DNA from: CAVRCA01 sp965218045
GTDB lineage: Bacteria > Pseudomonadota > Alphaproteobacteria > Acetobacterales > Acetobacteraceae
Direction of reading: 5' to 3'
Assembly: GCA_965218045.1 (NCBI GenBank)
Contig: CBDCJX010000007.1
Coordinates: 62,001 to 126,000, forward strand
Length of the DNA stretch: 64,000 nucleotides
Under the pieces are notes generated by a model, which was not told where the DNA came from, did no database searches, and was given only the letters and a program-made list of their open reading frames with translations. Both the position numbers and the translations under genes were made by a program. Positions 8,461 through 15,911 of the stretch are shown piece by piece. How positions within the stretch are numbered: position 1 is the first letter of the stretch; every line of letters begins with the position of its first letter.

Positions 8461-8586
8461 GATTGCCACGGCCTGGCGCTGCCGGAGGTGCCGTTCGGCG
8501 GCGTGAAGGGTTCTGGGTTGCGGCCCCGGGGCGGTCTCGAAGCGATCGAGAGCTATCTCAGCACCAAGTTCGTCACCCAGGTCTGA
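8461..8586 (+). pseudogene. orphan C-terminal fragment of an aldehyde dehydrogenase
   Basis: The 41 codons directly after the phoB stop read DCHGLALPEVPFGGVKGSG and end in STKFVTQV before a TGA. This is the C-terminal signature of NAD(P)-dependent aldehyde dehydrogenases of the succinate-semialdehyde type (PFGGVKxSG, then a conserved Lys-Phe-Val-Thr-Gln end). The catalytic domain, about 440 residues, is absent. There is no start codon or Shine-Dalgarno, so it is a dead remnant. It suggests that the pst-pho block replaced the body of a dehydrogenase gene. The following 174 bp up to the HU gene hold nothing else I can recognise. Confidence 0.75.
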
Positions 8587-8760
8587 CGCTGAACCCCGGC
8601 GCGTTCGGTTCCGCCCTTCAGCCGTCGGTGGGCGGGAGCGCTCTGGCACATCCGCCCGCAAAGCTTTAGGAAGCTGGACATTGGCGTTCGAACCGGACCG
8701 CGCCCGCCGGCGTCTGTCCCGCGATGTTCGAGGCGTGACGGTGATGAGCGGGGAGAGGGT

Positions 8761-9030
8761 ATGTCGAAGGCATTCATCGCCCGGGTGATCCAGGACTCGG
8801 CGGAGCTGACCGGCACCGCGGCGAACCAGGCGGCCGGTGACCTGATGGCCGCGATCGTCAAGGAACTCAAAAAGACGGGGCGGTTCACTCTCCCGAGCTT
8901 CGGCACGTTCACCGTCCGCAAGACCAAGGCGAGGAAGGGCCTCAACCCGCAGACCGGCGAATCGATCCGGGTCAAGGCCGGCAAGACCGTTCGGTTCAAG
9001 GCGTCACCGACACTGAAGAAGCTCGTCTGA
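8761..9030 (+). CDS. HU/IHF family DNA-binding protein
   Basis: Small basic histone-like protein, 89 residues, of the prokaryotic HU family. It has the helical dimerisation part followed by GRFTLPSFGTFTVRKTKARKG and ends FKASPTLKKLV. The DNA-intercalating arm reads LNPQTGE, matching the RNPxTGE motif with Leu in place of Arg. Shine-Dalgarno GGGGAGAGG precedes ATG 8761. It stands alone between the pho and pao blocks. HU proteins bend DNA and compact the nucleoid; whether this is the main HU or a paralogue cannot be decided here. Confidence 0.9.
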   Translation: MSKAFIARVIQDSAELTGTAANQAAGDLMAAIVKELKKTGRFTLPSFGTFTVRKTKARKGLNPQTGESIRVKAGKTVRFKASPTLKKLV

Positions 9031-9145
9031 CCGGGTCGATCCGCGGGAGGATGCACGTGCGTGTTACCGGTGTGGGCGGCGGCATCCGAGAACCGGTTCG
9101 CACGTTGGCCTGAGATCCACAGCCGCGATCAAGCTGGAGCGCCCG

Positions 9146-9769
9146 ATGAGCATGCACCGCGTCAGCCGACGCAACGTCCTGGGCGGGACTGCCGCCGGGT
9201 TTGCCGCACTCCCGCTCGCCGCGCGGGCCGCCGTCTCGGAGCCGGATGCCGCGCCCGCCGTCATTGTCGAGACCGCGCCGGTCCGCACGCCGGAAACGCA
9301 GGATATCGTTCTGCAGGTGAACGGACGGCGTCTCCCGCTCAGCGTCGAGCCGCGCACCTCGCTGCTCGACGCGCTGCGTGAGCAGGCCGGGCTGACCGGC
9401 ACGAAGAAGGGCTGCGATCGCGGCTCGTGCGGCGCTTGCACCGTGCATCTCGACGGGCGACGGGTGGTGTCCTGCCTCACCCTCGCGGTGCGTTGCCAGG
9501 GGCGCGCGATCGCCACCGTCGAGGGCCTGGCCAGCGACGCCGACCTGCATCCGGTGCAGGCCGCGTTCCTGGACCACGACGCGCTGCAATGCGGCTATTG
9601 CACGCCGGGCCAGATCATGTCGGCGGCCGCGCTGATCGAGGAAGGGCACGCGGGCTCGGCCGACGAGATACGCGAGTGGATGAGCGGCAATCTCTGTCGC
9701 TGCGGCGCCTACCCGAACATCGTCGCCGCGATCCAGACCGCCGCCGGCTCGACCAGGTCGGAGGGCTGA
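9146..9769 (+). CDS. paoA: aldehyde oxidoreductase [2Fe-2S] subunit with Tat signal
   Basis: Iron-sulfur subunit of a xanthine-oxidase-family enzyme, 207 residues. The N-terminus carries a twin-arginine motif (SRRNVLGG) and a hydrophobic stretch ending AARA, so the complex is exported folded to the periplasm. Two [2Fe-2S] clusters are evident: the plant-type motif CDRGSCGACTVHLDG with a later Cys, and CGYCTPGQ with CRCGAYPN. The layout matches E. coli PaoA (YagT), in which only this subunit has the Tat signal. It is followed 2 bp later by the FAD subunit and then the molybdenum subunit. Confidence 0.9.
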   Translation: MSMHRVSRRNVLGGTAAGFAALPLAARAAVSEPDAAPAVIVETAPVRTPETQDIVLQVNGRRLPLSVEPRTSLLDALREQAGLTGTKKGCDRGSCGACTVHLDGRRVVSCLTLAVRCQGRAIATVEGLASDADLHPVQAAFLDHDALQCGYCTPGQIMSAAALIEEGHAGSADEIREWMSGNLCRCGAYPNIVAAIQTAAGSTRSEG

Positions 9770-9771
9770 GG

Positions 9772-10746
9772 ATGCGAAACTTCACCCTCGTTCGCCCGGA
9801 TAGCGCGGGGGCCGCCTGCGCGGCGGCAGCCGAACAAGAGACCGCGTTCATTGCCGGCGGAACCGATCTTTTGCAACTTATCAAGCAGAACGTCGAGCGA
9901 CCGGCCCGGCTGGTCGATCTCGATGGCTTGCTCGGCGAAACCGTGGAGGTGCGCCCGGAGGGGGTGCGCATCGGCGCCCTGGCACGCATGGCCGATGTCG
10001 CGGCGCATCCCGAGATCCGCCGCAACTACCGCGCGGTGTCGGAGTCGCTGCTTTCGGCGGCGTCGCCGCAGATCCGCAATATGGGCACTATCGGCGGCAA
10101 TCTGCTGCAACGCACAAGGTGCAACTACTTCCGCGACCCCGGCTTCGCGGCGTGCAACAAGCGCGACCCCGGCTCGGGATGCGGCGCGCTGCATGGCGAG
10201 AACCGGCTGCTCGGCGTGCTCGGCACCAGCGATGCCTGTATCGCGACGCATCCCTCGGACATGCCGGTCGCGCTCGCCGCCCTCGACGCGATGCTGGAGT
10301 TGCAGGCTCCCGACGGCGCGCGCCGGACCGTCAAGCTGGTCGACCTCTATCGCCTGCCGGGCGACACGCCGCACCTCGAGACCTCGCTGCGGCCGGGGGA
10401 ACTGATCGCCGCGGTGCTGATCCCCGCCGGGGCCGCCGTCTCACGGTACTTGAAAATACGCGACCGCGCCAGCTTCGAGTTCGCGCTGGTCTCCTGCGCG
10501 GTGGCACTGGAGATCAGCGACGGGCACATCCAGGCCGCGCGCGTGGCGGTGGGCGGTGTGGCGCCGATGCCGTGGCGTCTGCCACAGGTGGAGGCCGCGC
10601 TGCACGGCCAGGCGGTCACCGCCGAGGCATTCGCCAAGGCGGCGGCGCGGGCCGCAGAAGACGCGCGGCCGGCGTCGCGCAATGGCTTCAAGGTGAAGCT
10701 GATGCACCGCGCCGTGCAGCGCGCGCTCGAGATCGCCGCGGCGTAG
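9772..10746 (+). CDS. paoB: aldehyde oxidoreductase FAD-binding subunit
   Basis: FAD subunit (subunit M type) of the molybdenum hydroxylase, 324 residues. FAD-binding motifs AGGTDLLQ near residue 28 and the SPQIRNMGTIGGNLLQ segment are present. A Cys-rich insertion follows (CNYFRDPGFAACNKRDPGSGC), which in E. coli PaoB holds an extra [4Fe-4S] cluster and separates this type from ordinary xanthine dehydrogenases. It passes electrons between the iron-sulfur centres and the acceptor. It is translationally close to both neighbours (2 bp before, 9 bp after). Confidence 0.9.
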   Translation: MRNFTLVRPDSAGAACAAAAEQETAFIAGGTDLLQLIKQNVERPARLVDLDGLLGETVEVRPEGVRIGALARMADVAAHPEIRRNYRAVSESLLSAASPQIRNMGTIGGNLLQRTRCNYFRDPGFAACNKRDPGSGCGALHGENRLLGVLGTSDACIATHPSDMPVALAALDAMLELQAPDGARRTVKLVDLYRLPGDTPHLETSLRPGELIAAVLIPAGAAVSRYLKIRDRASFEFALVSCAVALEISDGHIQAARVAVGGVAPMPWRLPQVEAALHGQAVTAEAFAKAAARAAEDARPASRNGFKVKLMHRAVQRALEIAAA

Positions 10747-10755
10747 GAGACGGTC

Positions 10756-12954
10756 ATGATCGTTGGACAACCTGTCGACCGTCGTGATGGCAAGCTGAAG
10801 GTGACCGGCCGGGCACGCTATGCCGCCGAGTTCCCGGTGCGGAACCTCGCGCACGCGGTGCTGGTGCAGAGCACGATCGCTGCCGGGGCGGTGCTGGCCG
10901 TCGATGTCGGCGACGCAAAATCGCAGCCCGGCGTGCTGGCCGTCATCACGCCCGAGAACGCGCGCCACCTGCAAACCAGGAAGGTGGCGCAGCAGACGGT
11001 CACCGCGCCACTGCTGCAGAACAACGAGATCGTCTACAACGGCCAGCACGTCGCCGTGGTGGTGGCCGACACCTTGGAGCGCGCGATCGAGGCGGCAACC
11101 CGGGTGCAGGTACGCTACCGGCAGGGCGAGGCGGTGACCCGGATGGATCAGGCGCTCGACCAGGCGCGGGTGCCGAAAAATTTCCGCAACGGCGAGCGTT
11201 CGCCCGACAGCAGCAGGGGCGACCCGGAAAGCGCCTTCGCGGCCGCCCCGGTGAAGATCGAGGCCACCTACACGACGCCGATCGAGCACCACAATCCGAT
11301 GGAGCCGCATGCCACGATCGCCGCGTGGGACGGCGATCGGCTCATGGTGTGGACCGCGACGCAGGGCATCAGCGGCGCGCAGACGACATTGGCCGGCCTG
11401 TTCGACGTCGACCCGGCCGGGGTGCGTGTCATCAGCCCGTATGTCGGCGGTGGCTTCGGCTGCAAAGGCAATACTTGGCCACCGGCCACCTTGGCGGCGA
11501 TGGCGGCGCGTATGGTCGGTCGGCCGGTCAAGCTCGTGCTGAGCCGCGAGCAGATGTACACCTCCAATGGCTATCGGCCGCGCACGGTGCAGAAGCTCAA
11601 GCTGGGGGCGAAGTCCGACGGGACCTTGGTGGCGGTGCGTCACGACGGGTTTTCGCAGATGTCGCAGCCGGTGCTCGGGGAGTTCGTCGAGCCGGTCGCG
11701 CTTGCCACCGAGATGCTCTACGCGTGCCCCAATCTCGCCGTCAGCCACCGCATCGTGCCGGTGCATCAGGGGCTGCCGACCTACATGCGGGCGCCGGGTG
11801 AATCCACCGGCGTGTTCGCGCTCGAATCGGCGATGGACGAGCTGGCCATTGCCTTGCGGATGGACCCGATCGAGCTGCGGCTGCGGAACTATGCCGAGGA
11901 GGACCCGCACGAGGGCAAGAAGTTCAGCTCGAAGAAGTTGCGCGAGTGCTATGCCCAAGCGGCGGCGGCGTTCGACTGGAGCCGACGTTCCCCCGAACCG
12001 CGATCGATGCGGGACGGGCGCTGGCTGGTCGGCCTCGGGATGGCGACCGCGACCTATCCGAACAATCGCTGGCCGGCGTCGGCGCGCGCGCGGCTCGGGG
12101 CCGACGGCATGGCGGTGGTGCAATCCGGCACGCAGGATATCGGCACCGGTACTTATACGGTGATGGCGCAGGTCGCCGCCGACGAGCTTGGCTTGCCGCT
12201 GTCGCGCGTGCGGTTCGAGCTGGGCGATACGCAATATCCCAAGGCGCCGGTCTCCGGCGGTTCGGCCACGGTGCCGAGCGTTTCGCCGGCCGTCGTGGCT
12301 GCTTGCGCCGCAGTCAAGGCGCGGCTGTTCAAGCTCGCGGTGTCGGATCGGCGGACCGGATGGCAGGGGGTGGCGCCCGACGCGCTGCGCTTCGAAGGTG
12401 GCGCGGTGATCGGGCCGGACGGGCGGGTGACGCTCGCCGAGCTGCTGGCCCGCCACGATCTCGAGTTCATCGAGGCGCAGGCGCATAGCCAGTCGGGCGG
12501 CGAGAAGCAGCACTATTCGCTGCACGCGTTCGGTGCGCAGTTCGCCGAGGTCAGGGTCGATCCCGACACGGGGGAGATCAGGCTGTCGCGCTATGTCGGC
12601 GCGTTCGACGCCGGGCGGGTGCTGAATGCCAAGACCGCGCGCAGCCAGCTCATGGGCGGCATAACCTATGGCATCGGCATGGCGTTGCTGGAGGAGACCG
12701 CGGTCGACACCGAGACCGGCCGCATCGTCAACGCCAATCTCGCGGAATACCTGGTGCCGGTGAACGCCGACATCCCGCCGATCGAGACCATCCTGGTCGA
12801 GAATGACGATCGCGCCGGCAATCCGACAGGCGTGAAAGGGATCGGCGAGCTGCCGATGGTGGGCGCGGCGGCGGCAGTGGCAAACGCGGTTTGGCATGCA
12901 ACCGGGGTGCGGGTGAGAGACCTGCCAATCCGCATCGAAGACGTGTTCGCCTGA
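10756..12954 (+). CDS. paoC: aldehyde oxidoreductase molybdenum-binding subunit
   Basis: Catalytic subunit of 732 residues in the xanthine dehydrogenase/aldehyde oxidase family, binding molybdopterin cytosine dinucleotide. Family motifs include the N-terminal VGQPVDRRDGKLKVTGRARY, YVGGGFGCKG, RAPGESTGVFALE and the active-site Glu698 in GIGELPMVGAAA. It oxidises aldehydes, probably broad-range aromatic ones by analogy with PaoABC. No PaoD/XdhC-type maturation chaperone is encoded nearby. The enzyme would reach the periplasm with the Tat signal of PaoA. Confidence 0.92.
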   Translation: MIVGQPVDRRDGKLKVTGRARYAAEFPVRNLAHAVLVQSTIAAGAVLAVDVGDAKSQPGVLAVITPENARHLQTRKVAQQTVTAPLLQNNEIVYNGQHVAVVVADTLERAIEAATRVQVRYRQGEAVTRMDQALDQARVPKNFRNGERSPDSSRGDPESAFAAAPVKIEATYTTPIEHHNPMEPHATIAAWDGDRLMVWTATQGISGAQTTLAGLFDVDPAGVRVISPYVGGGFGCKGNTWPPATLAAMAARMVGRPVKLVLSREQMYTSNGYRPRTVQKLKLGAKSDGTLVAVRHDGFSQMSQPVLGEFVEPVALATEMLYACPNLAVSHRIVPVHQGLPTYMRAPGESTGVFALESAMDELAIALRMDPIELRLRNYAEEDPHEGKKFSSKKLRECYAQAAAAFDWSRRSPEPRSMRDGRWLVGLGMATATYPNNRWPASARARLGADGMAVVQSGTQDIGTGTYTVMAQVAADELGLPLSRVRFELGDTQYPKAPVSGGSATVPSVSPAVVAACAAVKARLFKLAVSDRRTGWQGVAPDALRFEGGAVIGPDGRVTLAELLARHDLEFIEAQAHSQSGGEKQHYSLHAFGAQFAEVRVDPDTGEIRLSRYVGAFDAGRVLNAKTARSQLMGGITYGIGMALLEETAVDTETGRIVNANLAEYLVPVNADIPPIETILVENDDRAGNPTGVKGIGELPMVGAAAAVANAVWHATGVRVRDLPIRIEDVFA

Positions 12955-13024
12955 CTGGCGCGATTTAGCGCTGGCTTTGGAAGCACCTCTCTTGGATAGT
13001 GTCGGAGAGTTTTACACCATTCTA

Positions 13025-13039
13025 GGGTTGTGCCAACCC
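13025..13039. promoter_or_regulatory. inverted repeat, possible activator site upstream of sigma-54 promoter
   Basis: Perfect 6-bp inverted repeat GGGTTG-TGC-CAACCC. It lies about 66-80 bp upstream of the predicted start of the sigma-54 transcript, a normal place for a bacterial enhancer-binding protein. Related bases (GTTGGG/CCCAAC) recur in the stem-loop at 13105-13126. Confidence 0.4.
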
Positions 13040-13079
13040 ATTTGAGTGCAAGTTATTGATTTAAGCGCAGGCGTAGTTT

Positions 13080-13094
13080 TGGCGCGGTTCTTGC
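13080..13094 (+). promoter_or_regulatory. sigma-54 (-24/-12) promoter for the PEP-CTERM gene
   Basis: TGGCGCGGTTCTTGC matches the RpoN consensus (TGGCAC, five bases, TTGC) with the invariant GG and GC exactly 12 bp apart. Transcription should begin about 13105, roughly 59 nt before ATG 13164. Exosortase substrate genes are known in Zoogloea and relatives to be controlled by RpoN with the PrsK/PrsR two-component system, which makes this assignment coherent. Confidence 0.75.
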
Positions 13095-13104
13095 GATCAT
13101 ATTC

Positions 13105-13126
13105 GCGTTGGGGTTGTTCCCAACGC
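13105..13126 (+). promoter_or_regulatory. stem-loop in the 5' leader of the PEP-CTERM mRNA
   Basis: Perfect 8-bp stem GCGTTGGG (13105-13112) and CCCAACGC (13119-13126) with the 6-nt loop GTTGTT, beginning at the predicted transcript start. It could stabilise the mRNA 5' end or, as DNA, be a binding site. Confidence 0.45.
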
Positions 13127-13163
13127 TTCGGTGCTCGGGCAGCGATCGTATAGGCGGCATTTG

Positions 13164-14066
13164 ATGGGTCGATTGAGCGGACGTTTCTCGGCGGCCCTCG
13201 GCGGATTGGCGCTCGCCGCAGCGATCGCCCTCGGTGCGCCGTCGGCCGCTCTGGCCGGCCCGACCGTGGTCATGTTCAACCCCAACGCCGCCGGGCTCTC
13301 CACCCAGGGTGCCTTCCTGGCCGACAACTACTCGCTCTCCGACTTCACGTTTGCCACCATCACCAACCAGACCGGCCACTTCACCCAGACCGGCACCCTG
13401 CAGTTCAACACGTTCCTGCACGGCAGCACGACGTTGGCCTCGAGTGTGACCGGTCTGCGGAACGGGACGGGCGCGGACGCCTATGGGCTCTACATGACGT
13501 TCACCGCCACCGGTGAGTTGCCGGGCTTCGCGCCGGGCAGCGGCACCGCACCGCCGGCTCTGGTGGATGGGTTCTTTACCACCCTTAGCTACAGCCTGAT
13601 CGGTGATCCAGGGAACCGGGACCGGGTAAGCGGGTTTGGGGCGCTCACCGATATCGGCAAGAACGACATCATCCTCGCGACCGGCGGGCTGGAGGGCGGC
13701 ATCAACTCGGTGGGGATCAGCGGCTCCGGCGTGCCCTATGCCGATGTGTTGCTGACGCTTCTCACGAAGCCAGCCGGTGCAGCGTTCTTTGCTCGGCCTT
13801 CGGACCTGGCGTTCCAGGAAGCCTCGTTTGTGAATACGCGCAGCGTGGTGACCTTTAGCGGCAACGCCAGCTCCACCTCGCTGAAGATCAACGGCGGCGG
13901 CGGCAACGGGACTTTTGCACCCGTCCCAGAGCCGGGGTCGTTGCTGATGCTGGGGTCGGGTCTGCTGGGCCTTGGCGTGCTCCGCCATGCGCGGAGATCG
14001 CGCCGGCTTGGGCGGACCCGCCGGACGAGTTCATCCCAGCGCGCATTTGCCGATCAGCAGGAGTGA
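13164..14066 (+). CDS. PEP-CTERM sorting domain protein (exosortase substrate)
   Basis: Secreted protein of 300 residues. A signal peptide (residues 1 to about 31, ending AALAG) is followed by a Ser/Thr/Gly-rich beta-type domain, then VPEPG (254-258), a short hydrophobic helix (SLLMLGSGLLGLGVL) and the basic cluster RHARRSRR: a complete PEP-CTERM signal for exosortase processing. The body resembles flocculation-associated PepA-type proteins, but I am not sure. ATG 13164 (AGGCGG upstream) is preferred over GTG 13131. Odd point: about 20 residues follow the basic cluster, where such proteins normally stop, and this tail overlaps the convergent kinase gene. No exosortase gene is in the window. 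Confidence 0.85.
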   Translation: MGRLSGRFSAALGGLALAAAIALGAPSAALAGPTVVMFNPNAAGLSTQGAFLADNYSLSDFTFATITNQTGHFTQTGTLQFNTFLHGSTTLASSVTGLRNGTGADAYGLYMTFTATGELPGFAPGSGTAPPALVDGFFTTLSYSLIGDPGNRDRVSGFGALTDIGKNDIILATGGLEGGINSVGISGSGVPYADVLLTLLTKPAGAAFFARPSDLAFQEASFVNTRSVVTFSGNASSTSLKINGGGGNGTFAPVPEPGSLLMLGSGLLGLGVLRHARRSRRLGRTRRTSSSQRAFADQQE

Positions 14067-15749
14067 CAGCAGCGCGCTCACTGCCTGCCAGAAACGCAGC
14101 GGATCGCGGCCGTAGAAGCTGACCTGCGCCGGCGCCGCCGCGGCCGCGGTCGCGCCGGACTCCAGCGCAAAGACGAGTTCGACCAGATCCTCGAATCGGT
14201 CCTCCGTTCTGGCCGCCACCGCGCGCGCCAGAACATGGTCGAGCCAGGCGGGCAGGTCCGGCCGTTGGGTCAGCAACGAAGCCGGCCGGCCGAAGCGGGG
14301 ACGCGAGAACGGCTCGATCTCGCCGTAGGGGTAGGTCCGGGCGAACATCCGATAGATCGTGACGCCGGTGGCGAACAGATCGGATTGCTCGTCCCCCGAC
14401 CCTCCGGCGAGCAGCTCCGGCGCCATGTAGCTCGGCGTGCCCGGCGTTTCGGCGCCCGACGCATCCTCCATGTTCGGCAGCCGGGCGACGCCAAGGTCGA
14501 CCAGCCGTGGGCTGTCGCCGGCTTCGAGGATGATGTTTTCGGGCTTGATATCGCGATGCACGACGCCGGCTCGATGCAGCGCCGCGACTGCCTTGGCCAG
14601 CTTGATCGCGATCGCCAGACCGACGGCGAGCGTCACGGCGGGCGAGCGGACCAGGCGCTGCTCCAGGGTCTCGCCGTGGTAATGCGGCATCACCGTGTAG
14701 AGGCAGGTCCGCCGTTGCCCCGGCACCTCGATCACCTCGCCGATCCAGGGGTTACGCAGCCGGGCCGCGATCCACGCCTCGCGCAGGAAGGCTTGCCGCA
14801 GCACGCTGTCATCACCGGTGATCGGCTTGGGAAATTTAAGGATCACGTCGCGCTGGCCGACCCGATCGAACCCGGCGAACACGCGGCTGTATCTGCCGTC
14901 GGCCAGCATCGCGCGTAGCTCGAAATCGTCGACGCTCGATCCCGCGCGCGGCGGCGGCACGATCGGCTGTTCGGCGATGGCGAGCGCCAGGTCCGCCCGA
15001 TCCGCCGGCGGCAGGTCCAGCATGTCGAGCACGAGGGCGGTGGCATTGTCGCCGATCCGCGCGTCGAGCGCCGCCTCGACGAGCTGGTGCGCCGTCTCCT
15101 CTGGTCCGGCGCGGCGGGCAAGCTCGGCGCGGATGCGCGCCTCCGACAGGCCGCCGTGCACGCCGTCGGTGCACAGCAGGTAGCGGTCGTGCGGCCGGGC
15201 CGGCTCGAAGGCGTAGTCGATGCGCAAGTGATCCGGCGCGCCGATCGCGCGCGTGAGCCCGCCGCGCGCGACGTGATCGGTGGTGAGGCGGACCAGGGCA
15301 TTGTCGCGCAGCCGATACAGCCGGCTGTCCCCGACATGGATCAGATGCGCCTGTCGCCCGCGCAGGATCAGCGCGGTGAAGGTGCAGGCCATCCCCTCGA
15401 GTGCCGCATCGGCGCTGCCGATCGCGCCGATCCAGCGATGGATCGCTTCGAGGCTGCGGGCGCTGGTGCGCTGCACGGTTTGCAGCCCGTCCTGTCCGAA
15501 ATAGCCGTCGATAAAGCCGCGCACGGCAAGCTCAGCAGCGACCCGGCCGCCACGCGCGCCGCCGACCCCGTCGGCAATGGCGGCGACCAACCCCGCATGC
15601 GCCTCGCCCGGTGGCGGGCTCGCGAAAGCAGCGAAATCCTCATTGCGCTCGCGCCCGCCGATGGCCGACGCGAAACCGGGCCTGACATCGAGCCGGCCCT
15701 CCCGGGCAAAGGCCCGAGGCAAGGACGGCGCGGGTCCGCTTGGGCTCAT
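14031..15749 (-). CDS. bifunctional PP2C-type phosphatase / Ser-Thr protein kinase
   Basis: Fusion protein of 572 residues. The N-terminal PP2C domain (about 20-245) has D60-G61 (IADGVGG), HVGDSRLYR, D195-G196 (CTDGVHGG) and D234-N235. The kinase domain (about 275-530) has Lys305, Glu324, HRDIKPEN (398-405) and a DLG triplet (418-420) in place of DFG. A hydrophobic segment (about 550-568) near the C-terminus would anchor it to the inner membrane with the enzymatic part in the cytoplasm. It is divergent from the nitrate transporter. A kinase gene sits at the same place in the Pseudomonas assimilatory nitrate cluster, suggesting post-translational control of nitrate use. It overlaps the PEP-CTERM gene by 36 bp tail to tail. 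Confidence 0.9.
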   Translation of the reverse strand: MSPSGPAPSLPRAFAREGRLDVRPGFASAIGGRERNEDFAAFASPPPGEAHAGLVAAIADGVGGARGGRVAAELAVRGFIDGYFGQDGLQTVQRTSARSLEAIHRWIGAIGSADAALEGMACTFTALILRGRQAHLIHVGDSRLYRLRDNALVRLTTDHVARGGLTRAIGAPDHLRIDYAFEPARPHDRYLLCTDGVHGGLSEARIRAELARRAGPEETAHQLVEAALDARIGDNATALVLDMLDLPPADRADLALAIAEQPIVPPPRAGSSVDDFELRAMLADGRYSRVFAGFDRVGQRDVILKFPKPITGDDSVLRQAFLREAWIAARLRNPWIGEVIEVPGQRRTCLYTVMPHYHGETLEQRLVRSPAVTLAVGLAIAIKLAKAVAALHRAGVVHRDIKPENIILEAGDSPRLVDLGVARLPNMEDASGAETPGTPSYMAPELLAGGSGDEQSDLFATGVTIYRMFARTYPYGEIEPFSRPRFGRPASLLTQRPDLPAWLDHVLARAVAARTEDRFEDLVELVFALESGATAAAAAPAQVSFYGRDPLRFWQAVSALLSLLLIGKCALG

Positions 15750-15911
15750 GAAGTTGTCATCCTACTAGGCATTCATTGCTCTATCCTAAAGCATTTGCAC
15801 TCATAAGAATCATTGTAAAAGCAGACAATACCGATATCCCTGCGGCTTGGGAGTTGTTTGCGCATTTATTATGCTTTATGCATTGGCCGCACACCAATCG
15901 CGGCCAGGCAG

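Noticed and set aside
10441..12897. An 818-codon open frame on the minus strand opposite paoB and paoC
   Set aside because: Same reason: antisense shadow of a strongly supported molybdenum enzyme, with biased composition and no domain.
15750..15911. Possible sigma-54 promoter for the nitrate operon (TTGGGAGTTGTTTGC near 15847)
   Set aside because: The GG-to-GC spacing is one base short and the other candidates in both directions also fail the spacing rule. The region is AT-rich and probably regulatory, but no specific site can be named.
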